From Petrocella sp024636985 (GTDB lineage Bacteria; Bacillota; Clostridia; Lachnospirales; Vallitaleaceae), in NCBI GenBank assembly GCA_024636985.1, contig JAGXFY010000092.1:1-64000 (forward strand): DNA of 64,000 nt, given 5' to 3'. The stretch's first letter is position 1, and each line of letters starts with the position of its first letter. The position numbers were made by a program, and so were the translations under genes. This document shows positions 7,766 to 16,861 of this stretch, piece by piece. The notes beneath the pieces are model-generated. The model ran no database searches and was not told the DNA's origin. It was given only the letters and a program-made list of their open reading frames with translations.

Positions 7766-8977
7766 TCATGAACGGTCATTGACAGGATGATAGTTTCTAT
7801 ATTCTGTTGGTGTCATACCTTCACTGGATCTAAAAACTCGAATAAACTGAGTGGCTGTAGGATAGCCGATATTTGTACCGATGGTTAAAAGATCATGGGT
7901 GGTGGCCGTTAGGAGTTGCTTGGCGATACTGATGCGATAGTTGGTCAAATAGGCTTTGAAATTCATGCCAACTTCGTTTTTGAACAATCTGGACAGATAG
8001 GCAGTAGATATATTTAAAGAATCTGCAATATAATTTAAGCTAATGGCCTGCATATACTCCAAGTGGATGATATGTAAGGCCTTTTTAATATGCAAAGAAT
8101 AAGACGTATCCATATCCACTTGCGAAATATTCTGTAATATTTCCAAGTAATAAGCATGTACATCATGTAAATCGTTAAAAAGGTGTTCGAACATGATAAT
8201 TCCTTCATTGAGCTGTTTGATTTCTTCTTGATAGGTACTCATTTGGTTAAACAGATGTCGAATGGTTAAAGCATAAATCTCTTTATATAAATAAATGGTT
8301 TTAGAATTATTTGTGGCATTGGTAATAAGAGACCATTTGAGAGTATCAATGAGCTTATATATATTTAGCCAATCACGATGCTGTAGCAAAGTCTCAAAGT
8401 TTTGAATATAACTGTATTCAATTAAGGAGTAATCCTCTTGGATGGAAAAGTCATCAAAACACACACAATGACCTTGTCCAATAATTAAAGTATATTCTTG
8501 GAGCTTTCTAGACTTTTTATAGGAAGTACCGATACTAAAAAAATTATTAACAAAACTACCAAAACAACCAATAATAGATGCACCATAGGTTGTTGTTAAT
8601 GCTTTATGCAGTTCATCAAAGCAAGACTGTAGCTGTTGTTTCAGACTTTGATGAGGAAGAGAATTTGATATAGAAAGAATCAAGGTACGGTTAAAAGGTT
8701 GAAGGTTTAAGAGGCATACGGGTTTAATACCCATGTAGGTGAAGGCATCAAGAAGATGTTGATGGAAAGTATTTTTCCATGCTGTAAGGGAATGCTCTGG
8801 CATACCTCCTATTAACCGTGTTATGCCGTTTGTCAGCGTCAATTGCAAGACAATATAAGTACCATCCTCATGGAGACCGATCTGAGACAGTTGTGACTCA
8901 TTTTTTAAATTCTCTGGTAAGATTTCACTTAGAAGATTAATAATATATTGTTGGCGTTGTTGCTCAAATGCATTCAT
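7766..8977 (-). CDS. AraC-family transcriptional regulator of the uxa genes
   Basis: A 403-residue regulator. The C-terminal 100 residues form two helix-turn-helix units: SLNYIADSLNISTAYLSRLF and then DLLTIGTNIGYPTATQFIRVF followed by GMTPTEYR. The N-terminal 290 residues are not a recognisable cupin and resemble the sensory parts of clostridial YesN-like regulators without a receiver domain. Start 8977 follows AAAGAGGGCAACT; the longer frame to 9016 runs into the intergenic repeat. It is divergent from uxaB, which makes hexuronate-responsive control of uxaBAC likely (inference from position). Confidence 0.85.
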   Translation of the reverse strand: MNAFEQQRQQYIINLLSEILPENLKNESQLSQIGLHEDGTYIVLQLTLTNGITRLIGGMPEHSLTAWKNTFHQHLLDAFTYMGIKPVCLLNLQPFNRTLILSISNSLPHQSLKQQLQSCFDELHKALTTTYGASIIGCFGSFVNNFFSIGTSYKKSRKLQEYTLIIGQGHCVCFDDFSIQEDYSLIEYSYIQNFETLLQHRDWLNIYKLIDTLKWSLITNATNNSKTIYLYKEIYALTIRHLFNQMSTYQEEIKQLNEGIIMFEHLFNDLHDVHAYYLEILQNISQVDMDTSYSLHIKKALHIIHLEYMQAISLNYIADSLNISTAYLSRLFKNEVGMNFKAYLTNYRISIAKQLLTATTHDLLTIGTNIGYPTATQFIRVFRSSEGMTPTEYRNYHPVNDRS

Positions 8978-8999
8978 AGTTGCCCTCTTTTCATAGACT

Positions 9000-9144
9000 A
9001 ATGTCAAAAAATGCACAGTTTGTCAAAAGCTACTTATTGAATAGTCATGTATTTGGTTATACTATAGTTATATCAGAAGTAATATATTAAGACAAGTATA
9101 AAAAATGGTGAGAATAACTGGTCAACGATGAATGTCAAAAAATG
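9000..9144. promoter_or_regulatory. Divergent control region with paired 14-bp direct repeats
   Basis: AATGTCAAAAAATG occurs at 9000-9013, 23 bp upstream of the araC-type gene, and again at 9131-9144, 13 bp upstream of uxaB. A partial TGTCAAAAG follows at 9021. They flank the divergent promoter area (candidate TTGAAT/TATACT at 9037-9063, 15-bp spacer). Binding sites for the regulator are a natural reading but unproven. Confidence 0.55.
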
Positions 9145-9156
9145 TGAGGTAGAAGG

Positions 9157-10608
9157 ATGAATGTAGCAGAATGGAAAAAAGCACCAGATCACCCAGTCAA
9201 GGTGATACAATTTGGAGAAGGTAATTTTCTAAGAGGTTTTGTGGATTGGATGATTCATAAAATGAATGAGCAGAATTTATTCAATGGTAGTGTAGCGGTT
9301 GTCCAACCTTTAGCAAAAGGTTTGCTACCTATACTAGAGTCGCAGAATTATACATACACCCACTATTTGAAAGGTATTAAGAATCAGGAGCCGGTCATAG
9401 AGTATTATAAAAATACGTCATTATCCATTGGGATTAATCCTTATGAGGATTTTGAGGGCTACCTTTCTCTAGCGCACATAGAAACAGCCTCAATCATTGT
9501 CTCAAATACGACGGAAGCGGGCATCGTATTTGATTCAAAAGACCAATTGGATATGGAAGCTTCGGTAACATATCCTGGAAAATTAACAAGACTGATGTAT
9601 GAAAGATATGAAGCTTTTAAGGGAGACCCTGATAAAGGCTATATCGTATTGCCTTGTGAGCTCATAGACAACAATGCAGACCGACTAAAAGAAGCGGTAA
9701 TGGCCTATATAGATCTATGGAACCTTGGTGAGACTTTTAAGACCTGGGTTGAACAATCCAATCAGTTCTGTAATACACTTGTCGATCGGATTGTTCCTGG
9801 TTATCCCAAAGAAAACATAAAGACAATATGGGAAGAATTGGGTTACGAAGATCAGTTGGTGGTGGAAAGTGAACAGTTTAATCTTTGGGTTATTCAAGGC
9901 AATGATAAAGTTCAGCAGGCTTTTCCGGCAGACGAAGCAGGTTGCCAAGTGCTTTTTGTTGAGGATGTCACACCCTATAAGGTGAGAAAAGTACGTATTC
10001 TAAACGGTGCCCATACCACCCTAGTTCCGGTTGCTTATTTATATGGTATCGAAACGGTTCTTGAGTCCGTAGAAGATCCACAGATCAATCAATTTCTCAA
10101 GAAGGCAATATTTGATGAAATCATTCCGACACTTACTTTATCAAAAGAAGCGCTAGAAATTTACGCAGCTGAAGTCATCTTGCGTTTCAAAAACCCCTTT
10201 GTTAAGCATTATCTTATGAGCATCTCATTAAACAGTATGTCGAAATATCAGACACGTGTTCTGCCTTCACTTCTTGCCTATTTTGATCAAAATAGTAAGT
10301 TACCTAAGCGATTGGTTGCGGCGTTGGCTTCTTATATGGTTTTTTATCGAGGTGAATATGCCGGTAAGGAGATTGCCATAGTCGACAATGAGGATATTCT
10401 AAAGCTTTATAAAGATGCTTGGAAGCAGTATGATGGTAGTAAGACAAGCCTTGTAGATGTAGTAGAAGCCGTACTTGGATATGAACCTAATTGGAAAGGT
10501 AACCTGAATCACATACCAGGACTAAGAGATCAAGTGGTCAATTATGTTTCAATCATACTGGATGAAGGTATGGAAAATCTAATCCATGCCGTTGAAGATG
10601 AAGATTGA
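9157..10608 (+). CDS. uxaB: Tagaturonate reductase (altronate oxidoreductase)
   Basis: A 483-residue NAD-dependent enzyme of the polyol-specific long-chain dehydrogenase family, converting D-tagaturonate to D-altronate. The N-terminal VIQFGEGNFLRGFVDWM carries the dinucleotide-binding segment of this family, and KVRILNGAHT has the catalytic lysine-containing motif shared with mannitol dehydrogenases (KxRxLNGxH). The length matches UxaB. It is first in a tight operon with uxaA (15 bp) and uxaC (4-bp overlap), which fixes the pathway. A direct repeat in its 5' region may be an operator. Confidence 0.94.
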   Translation: MNVAEWKKAPDHPVKVIQFGEGNFLRGFVDWMIHKMNEQNLFNGSVAVVQPLAKGLLPILESQNYTYTHYLKGIKNQEPVIEYYKNTSLSIGINPYEDFEGYLSLAHIETASIIVSNTTEAGIVFDSKDQLDMEASVTYPGKLTRLMYERYEAFKGDPDKGYIVLPCELIDNNADRLKEAVMAYIDLWNLGETFKTWVEQSNQFCNTLVDRIVPGYPKENIKTIWEELGYEDQLVVESEQFNLWVIQGNDKVQQAFPADEAGCQVLFVEDVTPYKVRKVRILNGAHTTLVPVAYLYGIETVLESVEDPQINQFLKKAIFDEIIPTLTLSKEALEIYAAEVILRFKNPFVKHYLMSISLNSMSKYQTRVLPSLLAYFDQNSKLPKRLVAALASYMVFYRGEYAGKEIAIVDNEDILKLYKDAWKQYDGSKTSLVDVVEAVLGYEPNWKGNLNHIPGLRDQVVNYVSIILDEGMENLIHAVEDED

Positions 10609-10623
10609 TTAGGAGGAGGTCCA

Positions 10624-12111
10624 ATGAACAAACATTATGTTATTCACAACCGAGACAATGTATATATCAATCTTGAAGAAGATGACAGCAAGAATCTAAT
10701 AAGAGGTCATAAATATGCTTTAAAAGACATAAAAAAAGATGAAGCCATTATTAAGTATGGTATGCCTATCGGCATAGCCACTTGTGACATCTTAAAAGGT
10801 GAGCATATACACACACATAACCTTAAGACTTCTTTAGGTGACATATTGTCCTACAACTATCAACCTGAAAAAAATAATGATGTAACGTCAGCAGCTTCAG
10901 TATCAAAAATAGAGCGTAAAACAGTCAAAGTCTATGAAAGAATGGGTCAAGAAGTTGGTATTAGAAATGAGCTGTGGATCATACCAACAGTAGGTTGTGT
11001 CAATGGTGTATCCAACCGTATTATTGATGTTTTTAAAAGCCGCTGTATGGAAGAAGGCATTGACCTGAATCGTTTGGATAATTTTGACGGTATATATGCC
11101 TATACCCACAACTATGGTTGTTCTCAAATGGGCGATGATCATATCAATACCCGAAAAACATTACAAAATATAACAAAACATCCCAATGCTGGTGGTGTTC
11201 TCGTGATTGGACTGGGCTGCGAAAATAATCAGATCAAAGCTTTTGAAGAATCTTTAGGTACCTATGATGAATCGCGTGTTCGTTTTTTGATTTCTCAAGA
11301 AGTGGAAGATGAAATCGAGGCAGGATATGAGATGGTAAGAGCCCTCTTTGATGAAATGCTAAAAGACCAGCGTGTTGAAAAACCGCTGTCATCTATTCGT
11401 GTCGGTTTAGAGTGTGGTGGTTCAGACGGACTTAGTGGTATAACAGCCAATCCATTGATCGGTAGATTTTCAGATTACTTAGTTGAGCAAGGTGGGACAA
11501 CTGTGTTGACAGAAGTACCTGAGATGTTCGGTGCTGAGACCATTCTCATGAACCGATGTGTCAATAGAGAAGTTTTTGATAAGATGGTGGAGATGGTCAA
11601 TGATTTCAAAAACTATTATAAAAAGCATAATCAAGTGATCTATGATAACCCTTCACCGGGTAATAAAAGTGGTGGTATATCTTCTCTAGAAGATAAGTCA
11701 CTTGGGTGTACCACGAAGGCAGGGGACAGCTTAGTCATGGATGTTCTAAAACATACAGAGCGGCTGAAAACACCCGGATTGAACTTAATTAGTGCCCCAG
11801 GCAATGATGCGGTAGCAACCACCACTCTAGGTATGTGTGGGTGTCATATGGTACTTTTTTCAACAGGCAGAGGCACACCTTTTGGCGGTTTTGTACCAAC
11901 GGTAAAAATATCGACCAACACACCCTTGTTTGAGAAAAAGCCCAACTGGATTGATTTTAATGCCGGACAGTTGGTAGATGGATTAAGTATGGATGCAATG
12001 TTAGAACAATTTACCGAGAAAATCATCGCCACCATTAATGGTGCTAAAACAAGACAGGAACTGAATAATTACCGAGAAATCGCAATTTTTAAAACGGGGG
12101 TAACATTATGA
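10624..12111 (+). CDS. uxaA: Altronate dehydratase
   Basis: Removes water from D-altronate to give 2-keto-3-deoxygluconate. The 495-residue protein joins an N-terminal SAF domain (about residues 1-95) to a long C-terminal dehydratase domain with GCVNGVSNRI, YGCSQMGDDH, VGLECGGSDG and TLGMCGCHMV, whose conserved cysteines fit the iron-dependent enzyme. The start follows TTAGGAGGAGGTCC. The 3' end overlaps uxaC by ATGA, indicating translational coupling. Confidence 0.95.
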   Translation: MNKHYVIHNRDNVYINLEEDDSKNLIRGHKYALKDIKKDEAIIKYGMPIGIATCDILKGEHIHTHNLKTSLGDILSYNYQPEKNNDVTSAASVSKIERKTVKVYERMGQEVGIRNELWIIPTVGCVNGVSNRIIDVFKSRCMEEGIDLNRLDNFDGIYAYTHNYGCSQMGDDHINTRKTLQNITKHPNAGGVLVIGLGCENNQIKAFEESLGTYDESRVRFLISQEVEDEIEAGYEMVRALFDEMLKDQRVEKPLSSIRVGLECGGSDGLSGITANPLIGRFSDYLVEQGGTTVLTEVPEMFGAETILMNRCVNREVFDKMVEMVNDFKNYYKKHNQVIYDNPSPGNKSGGISSLEDKSLGCTTKAGDSLVMDVLKHTERLKTPGLNLISAPGNDAVATTTLGMCGCHMVLFSTGRGTPFGGFVPTVKISTNTPLFEKKPNWIDFNAGQLVDGLSMDAMLEQFTEKIIATINGAKTRQELNNYREIAIFKTGVTL

Positions 12112-13517
12112 AAAAGTTTATGGACGAGAATTTTCTATTAACCAATGAGACTGCAATTCGCCTTTACCATGATTATGCAAAAGACATGCCGATTTTTGAC
12201 TACCACTGCCACTTATCTGCTCAGGAAATCGCTGAAAACAAATCCTATAAAAATATGACTGAAATTTGGCTAGGTGGTGACCACTATAAGTGGCGTGTTA
12301 TGCGCAGCAACGGTGTATTAGAAGCATCTATAACTGGGAATGCGCCGGATGTTGATAAATTTATGGCTTTTGCCGAAGCCTTGCCTTATGCTATAGGGAA
12401 CCCCATGTATCACTGGGCCCATCTTGAACTAAAACGTTATTTTGACATAGAAGAGCAATTAGATATGACCACAGCAGAAAAGATATGGGACGTGTGTAAT
12501 GAACGTTTAAAAACAGATGCTTTTACATCAAAGGCACTTATAAGAAGATCTAATGTAGATGTGATTTGTACCACAGATGATCCAATAGATACATTAGAAT
12601 ATCACAAGATTATTAAGGAAGATGATACCTTTAAGACCAAAGTACTACCTACTTTTAGACCGGATAAAGGTATCCATATTCATTTAGAAACATTTCTACC
12701 TTGGTTAAAGCAACTTGAATCTTCCGTAGGCTATGGTATAACATCTTTAGCCTTATTGTTTAAAGCGTTAGAAGAACGGGTAGTCTACTTTCATAATCAA
12801 GGCTGCAGGCTTTCTGATCACGCCCTTGATGAAGTTCACTATGAGGCCTTAAAAAATGTAACTTTAGAAGAAGGGGAGACTATTTTTAAAAAGGCGCTTC
12901 GAGGTAGTGCATTAACCCACGATGAAGTGGTCAAATATAAAAGTTTGGTCATGAATCAGTTAGGTAAGCTTTATGCAAAAAAAGGTTGGACGATGCAATT
13001 GCATATTGGTGCACTACGTAATAACAATAAGAGAATGCATGAGGAAGTCGGTCCGGATACAGGTTTTGATTCTATTAATGATACAGTATTTGCCAGAGCA
13101 TTATCGGACCTCCTTAATGACCTAGATACAACAGATGAGCTACCAAAAACCATTATTTATGTCTTAAATCCAAGAGATAATTATGTGATTGGAACCATGA
13201 TTGGTAATTTTCAAGGTGGCGGCATAGCCGGTAAGATTCAGTTTGGTTCCGGTTGGTGGTTCTGTGATCAGAAAGACGGTATGATCGATCAGATGAAGAC
13301 ACTGGCTCAACTGGGGCTCATCAGTCGTTTTGTTGGTATGTTGACAGACTCAAGAAGTTTTCTGTCTTATGTGCGGCATGAATATTTTAGACGTATATTA
13401 TGCAATCTCTTTGGAGAATGGGTTGAAAACGGAGAATATCCTAACAATCCTGAGTTTTTAGGGCGTATGATTCAAGATATTTGTTACAACAATGCTAAGG
13501 CTTATTTTGGTATATAG
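12108..13517 (+). CDS. uxaC: Glucuronate isomerase (uronate isomerase)
   Basis: Interconverts D-glucuronate with fructuronate and D-galacturonate with tagaturonate. It has 469 residues of the amidohydrolase superfamily. The N-terminal PIFDYHCHLSAQEI supplies the metal-site HxH, MQLHIGALRNNN and a late WWFCDQ segment are typical of UxaC, and LTDSRSFLSYVRHEYFRR ends the barrel. The ATG overlaps the uxaA stop. KdgK and KdgA, needed downstream, are not in this window. A strong terminator follows. Confidence 0.96.
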   Translation: MKKFMDENFLLTNETAIRLYHDYAKDMPIFDYHCHLSAQEIAENKSYKNMTEIWLGGDHYKWRVMRSNGVLEASITGNAPDVDKFMAFAEALPYAIGNPMYHWAHLELKRYFDIEEQLDMTTAEKIWDVCNERLKTDAFTSKALIRRSNVDVICTTDDPIDTLEYHKIIKEDDTFKTKVLPTFRPDKGIHIHLETFLPWLKQLESSVGYGITSLALLFKALEERVVYFHNQGCRLSDHALDEVHYEALKNVTLEEGETIFKKALRGSALTHDEVVKYKSLVMNQLGKLYAKKGWTMQLHIGALRNNNKRMHEEVGPDTGFDSINDTVFARALSDLLNDLDTTDELPKTIIYVLNPRDNYVIGTMIGNFQGGGIAGKIQFGSGWWFCDQKDGMIDQMKTLAQLGLISRFVGMLTDSRSFLSYVRHEYFRRILCNLFGEWVENGEYPNNPEFLGRMIQDICYNNAKAYFGI

Positions 13518-13542
13518 TTATTTTCAGACTTTAACACATTAG

Positions 13543-13586
13543 AAAAAGTAGTAACCATGGATAAAAATCTAAGGTTACTACTTTTT
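13543..13586 (+). terminator. Terminator of uxaBAC
   Basis: AAAAAGTAGTAACC pairs with GGTTACTACTTTTT around a 16-nt loop. Confidence 0.9.
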
Positions 13587-13634
13587 GGTTTACTTGAACT
13601 GCATACTCGGCAGATAAGTTTCAAGTTGCAATAC

Positions 13635-13662
13635 TTGTTATAATTTTTCAAGGTGTTATAAT
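13635..13662 (+). promoter_or_regulatory. Probable promoter of darA
   Basis: TTGTTA and consensus TATAAT with a 16-bp spacer, 51 bp before the darA start. Confidence 0.6.
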
Positions 13663-13712
13663 ATAATTAAGTAAGAAACTTAATTGTGCCGATAAAGGAT
13701 AGAGGTGATCTT

Positions 13713-14042
13713 ATGAAATTGATCATAGCAGTGATTCATGATGAAGATGCTCATAAGTTGGTGGATGCATTGACATCACAAGGATACATGGCAACTAAGC
13801 TAGCATCAACAGGTGGATTTCTAAAGACAGGTAACACGACCTTGTTTGTTGGTGTTAAGGAGCAGGAAGTGGACAAAGTACTTGGTATTATAGAAGAGAA
13901 ATGCCAGACCAAGAAAGAACTATCTCTAATGAACCCTCCGATACCTAGTGCAATTGAAGGATGTATGCCTTATCCGGTTGAAATTACTGTTGGAGGCGCT
14001 ACTATATTTGTTATCGATATTGAGAAATATTTAAAGATTTAG
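13713..14042 (+). CDS. darA: Cyclic-di-AMP receptor DarA (PstA/YaaQ), P-II-like
   Basis: A 109-residue P-II-like trimer that binds cyclic-di-AMP. MKLIIAVIHDEDAHKLVDAL at the N-terminus, the glycine-rich LASTGGFLKTGNTTLFVGV, and the second conserved strand ATIFVIDIEKY all match YaaQ. The start at 13713 follows AGAGGTGATCTT; an upstream in-frame ATG at 13686 lacks a site. The position between tmk and yaaR is conserved across Firmicutes, although a uxa insertion now separates it from tmk. Its downstream partner is not established for the family. Confidence 0.93.
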   Translation: MKLIIAVIHDEDAHKLVDALTSQGYMATKLASTGGFLKTGNTTLFVGVKEQEVDKVLGIIEEKCQTKKELSLMNPPIPSAIEGCMPYPVEITVGGATIFVIDIEKYLKI

Positions 14043-14045
14043 GTA

Positions 14046-14130
14046 TGGTTAAGGTGTCAAAACTATATAGTTGAAATTTCGCATACACCCAAATGTGAAT
14101 TAGTGAAACTTAGTTTTGTCAGTTTAACAA
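14046..14130. repeat. Family A palindromic repeat, shortened copy (about 85 bp)
   Basis: The left end TGGTTAAGGTGTCAAAACTA is intact and the right end is degenerate (TTAGTTTTGTCAGTTTAACAA). It lies in the darA-yaaR gap, splitting genes that are adjacent in Bacillus. Confidence 0.8.
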
Positions 14131-14194
14131 GGTAGGTTTAAAGAAGCATAGGTTGTTGCTTTAAACATATACAGTTTTAAGGAGTTGTGTTTCT

Positions 14195-14638
14195 ATGGAC
14201 ATGAAAATTAACCCATTGACAATGACAAATGTATCCGATGTGACTTCAAACAAAGAGGTTGTGTCCAAAGATGACTTTAAATTCACGTTGCTGAGTAAGA
14301 TTGAAGAAAGTGAATTGCAAAGCAAATTGGATGGGATGATTAAGGATATTACAGCCCAAGGGGATCGTTTGTCCAAGCATATGGATATAAAAGATATGAA
14401 AAAGTATCGAGAGATGGTCAAGGACTTTATGAATGAAATCGTAACCCATTCACATAAGTTTTCAAGAGAGAATTTTCTTGATAAACGAGGGCGGCATAGA
14501 GTCTATGGTATTGTTAAATTGGTAGATAAGAACCTTGATGAATTGGCTCAGGAACTCCTTAAAGAAGAGAAAAATCATCTGAATATATTGGGTAGAATTG
14601 ATGACATAAAAGGACTACTTCTTGATATGATGATATAG
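14195..14638 (+). CDS. yaaR: YaaR family protein (DUF327)
   Basis: A 147-residue helical, highly charged cytosolic protein of unknown biochemical function. Length, position after darA and the C-terminal pattern FLDKRGRHRVYGIVKLVDKN followed by NHLNILGRIDDIKGLLLDM match YaaR. The ATG at 14195 has GGAG 10 bp upstream; an alternative ATG at 14201 is slightly too far. In Bacillus it lies next to holB; here 3 kb including two extra genes intervene. A terminator and a full family B repeat follow. Confidence 0.9.
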   Translation: MDMKINPLTMTNVSDVTSNKEVVSKDDFKFTLLSKIEESELQSKLDGMIKDITAQGDRLSKHMDIKDMKKYREMVKDFMNEIVTHSHKFSRENFLDKRGRHRVYGIVKLVDKNLDELAQELLKEEKNHLNILGRIDDIKGLLLDMMI

Positions 14639-14669
14639 TACCATAGTCCATACATGCGACAATAATCAA

Positions 14670-14698
14670 GGACCTGTCTAATGTGACAGGTTCTTTTA
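14670..14698 (+). terminator. Terminator of darA-yaaR
   Basis: GACCTGTC-TAATGT-GACAGGT followed by TCTTTTA. The family B repeat begins immediately after. Confidence 0.85.
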
Positions 14699-14816
14699 TC
14701 TCTAAGAAAAACTATGTCATGTTAATGCGTTGAAGCGTCGCATTAACGATCAGGGAAGTCTTTCCTGCCGGAACAATATCTCTTCGAGATAACGAGGCGT
14801 AGCCTCTTTGTTCTGG
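14699..14816. repeat. Family B structured repeat, full copy
   Basis: Module 1 carries a perfect 9-bp stem GTTAATGCG/CGCATTAAC (14721-14747) with a loop beginning TTGAAG. Module 2 is a cloverleaf: outer GAACAA/TTTGTTC (14771-14813) around ATCTC-TTC-GAGAT and GAGGC-GTA-GCCTC. It resembles copies at 30041-30153 and 51048-51164 in structure more than in sequence. Confidence 0.8.
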
Positions 14817-14855
14817 TATATAGATGACAGATATGAATAGGAAGGGTTGAAACAA

Positions 14856-16808
14856 ATGGAGCTTGGAAGGTCGAATTACGAAAAAGCCAGGAAACTAGGT
14901 ATAAAAACGGTAAACCATTATAAGTCTAACGGTTGGAATGCCCATGTCCCATCTCTTGATGCAATTCTGTCACGCGAGTCTATTGTATCAGAGGTCAACT
15001 TAGGACTCACAGAGATTCCTATTAAAAAAATAAAAGGAACAAGAACAAATGCAAGGAGAAGTGCGTTCGCTCCTGATTTTATGCCTATTTTAGGACCTTC
15101 AACAGAATTTGCGGCAAAGTGGGTTTATTTATACGAAGCTCATATTGAAGAGGGTATAAGAGAGCCTATTAAAGTATATGAATATTTAAACTGGTATTAT
15201 GTCGAAGAGGGGAACAAGAGGGTCAGTGTACTTAGTTACAGTGAGGCGGTTTTAATATCTGCTTATGTAACCCGGTTGATTCCAAGATATGATAAAGAAG
15301 ATAAGACCATCGTCATCTATTATGAGTTTTTGGATTTTTATAAGAGTCATCAGATTAATTATTTATGGTTCACTGAAGTGGGTAGCTTTGTAAAAATGCA
15401 TAAAATCATAGAAAAATACGGTTGGCATCAAGAAGATAAAAAAGGCGATTTAAGATCCATTTATTATCAGTTCAAAACACTATATAAAAAACTAGGTGGC
15501 GATCAAATTCCCATTACCACAGGTGATGCTTTTTTACAGTACCTGGATGTCTACCCATATAGGGAAGGCATAACAGAAGTTTTAGAAGAAAATCTTAAGA
15601 GTCTGTGGGCAGAACTTGAAATCATTGGTAGTTCAAATAAATACGAATTAGAGTTAACGCCAACAGAACTAGAAAAGAAACCCTTATTTTTTGGCTTAAC
15701 CAACTTACCTTTTGCTATGAAAGAAGCCAAAATTGCTTTCTTACATGCAAAATCCAAGGATACTTCAGCCTGGACCTACGGCCATGAAATAGGTCGTCAA
15801 CACCTGGAAAATGTGATGGGCGATAGTGTTACAACCATCTGTATCAACAATGTACCGGAGGATGAACGGGCTTATGATGATCTGAAAAAAGCAGCAGAAG
15901 AAGACTATGATATTATATTTGCCACTTCGCCGGCTTTTATACACGAGACATTAAAGGCATCTTTAGCTTATGAGCATATAAGATTTCTTAATTGCTCTGA
16001 AAGCTTGTCTTTTAGACATTTTCGAACCTATTTTGGCCGAATTTTCGAACCTAATTTTCTAGTTGGTATGATAGCAGGGGCTATGAGCAAAACCAATCAA
16101 CTGGGATATGTTGTCACGTATCCTATTCCGGAGGTCATCAGTAGTATTAACGCCTATGCACTTGGTGCAAGATTTCTAAACCCTTTTGCAGAAGTTTTTG
16201 TCAAATGGGTGGATGCCACAACTGTGGGTTGTGAAGATGAATGCTACAAAATAGACCAGCAACTTATGGATATGGGTGTCGATATCATATGTCATCAAGA
16301 GTCTACAGACCTAAAGACAAGTTTGAAGCATTCAGGTATTTATTTTGCAGATGAGCTACGCAATGGTCAAAAACCTGTTTGCCTTGCAAGTCCTCATTGG
16401 CATTGGGGTGTCTTTTATGAAAAGATTGTAAGAAATATTATGAGCGGAAACTATAATAAAATAAGTGGATTACTCGGGAACAATGAACGTGCCATTAGTT
16501 ACTGGTGGGGCATGGATGCCGGTGTTGTTGATATCATGTATTCTGAATCCAAGTTACCTGAACCGTTAATAAACAGTGTGATATTTATGAAAAAAATGAT
16601 TGTTGATGGTGTGCATCACCCCTTCACTGGTCCTATATACAATCAGAAAAAAGAGTTAATGGTAGAAGCAGGCACCCATATCAGTAACGAAGCCATCCTT
16701 GATATGGATTGGTTTGTCTATGGTGTTAATGGCAGTATTCCAAGTATCAACGCAAGGGAACAAAACCATAAACTCCTAGAGCTCTATAGTGTGAAAAAAA
16801 AGTATTAA
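14856..16808 (+). CDS. Cytoplasmic BMP (PnrA-like) domain protein with ParB-like N-terminal region
   Basis: A 650-residue protein with no signal peptide or lipobox. The second half (about residues 285-590) is a BMP/PnrA periplasmic-binding fold: KIAFLHAKSKD, then IIFATSPAF, SFRHFRTYFGRIFEPNFLVG and LGYVVTYPIPEVISSINAYA. The first part contains WYYVEEGNKRVSVLSY (about residue 110), similar to the EGN-(H/K)R segment of ParB-like domains. BMP proteins are normally lipoproteins of ABC nucleoside transporters; a cytosolic version is more likely an intracellular nucleoside or ligand sensor. The start at 14856 follows AGGAAGGG; an in-frame TTG at 14847 is too close to it. No transporter genes are adjacent. 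Confidence 0.8.
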   Translation: MELGRSNYEKARKLGIKTVNHYKSNGWNAHVPSLDAILSRESIVSEVNLGLTEIPIKKIKGTRTNARRSAFAPDFMPILGPSTEFAAKWVYLYEAHIEEGIREPIKVYEYLNWYYVEEGNKRVSVLSYSEAVLISAYVTRLIPRYDKEDKTIVIYYEFLDFYKSHQINYLWFTEVGSFVKMHKIIEKYGWHQEDKKGDLRSIYYQFKTLYKKLGGDQIPITTGDAFLQYLDVYPYREGITEVLEENLKSLWAELEIIGSSNKYELELTPTELEKKPLFFGLTNLPFAMKEAKIAFLHAKSKDTSAWTYGHEIGRQHLENVMGDSVTTICINNVPEDERAYDDLKKAAEEDYDIIFATSPAFIHETLKASLAYEHIRFLNCSESLSFRHFRTYFGRIFEPNFLVGMIAGAMSKTNQLGYVVTYPIPEVISSINAYALGARFLNPFAEVFVKWVDATTVGCEDECYKIDQQLMDMGVDIICHQESTDLKTSLKHSGIYFADELRNGQKPVCLASPHWHWGVFYEKIVRNIMSGNYNKISGLLGNNERAISYWWGMDAGVVDIMYSESKLPEPLINSVIFMKKMIVDGVHHPFTGPIYNQKKELMVEAGTHISNEAILDMDWFVYGVNGSIPSINAREQNHKLLELYSVKKKY

Positions 16809-16827
16809 GATCATGATAATCCAAATA

Positions 16828-16861
16828 AAAAAAACAATGAGTAAGACACTCATTGTTTTTT
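16828..16861. terminator. Bidirectional terminator between the BMP and phosphoesterase genes
   Basis: AAAAACAATGAGT-AAGAC-ACTCATTGTTTTT. It overlaps the stop codon of the convergent gene (16850-16852). Confidence 0.92.

Noticed and set aside
7757..7790. Terminator between tmk and the araC-type gene
   Set aside because: TCAAT/ATTGA pairing is only 5 bp with no T-tract.
9715..9948. Antisense open frame inside uxaB
   Set aside because: No ribosome site and no independent motif; it mirrors the strongly supported uxaB frame.
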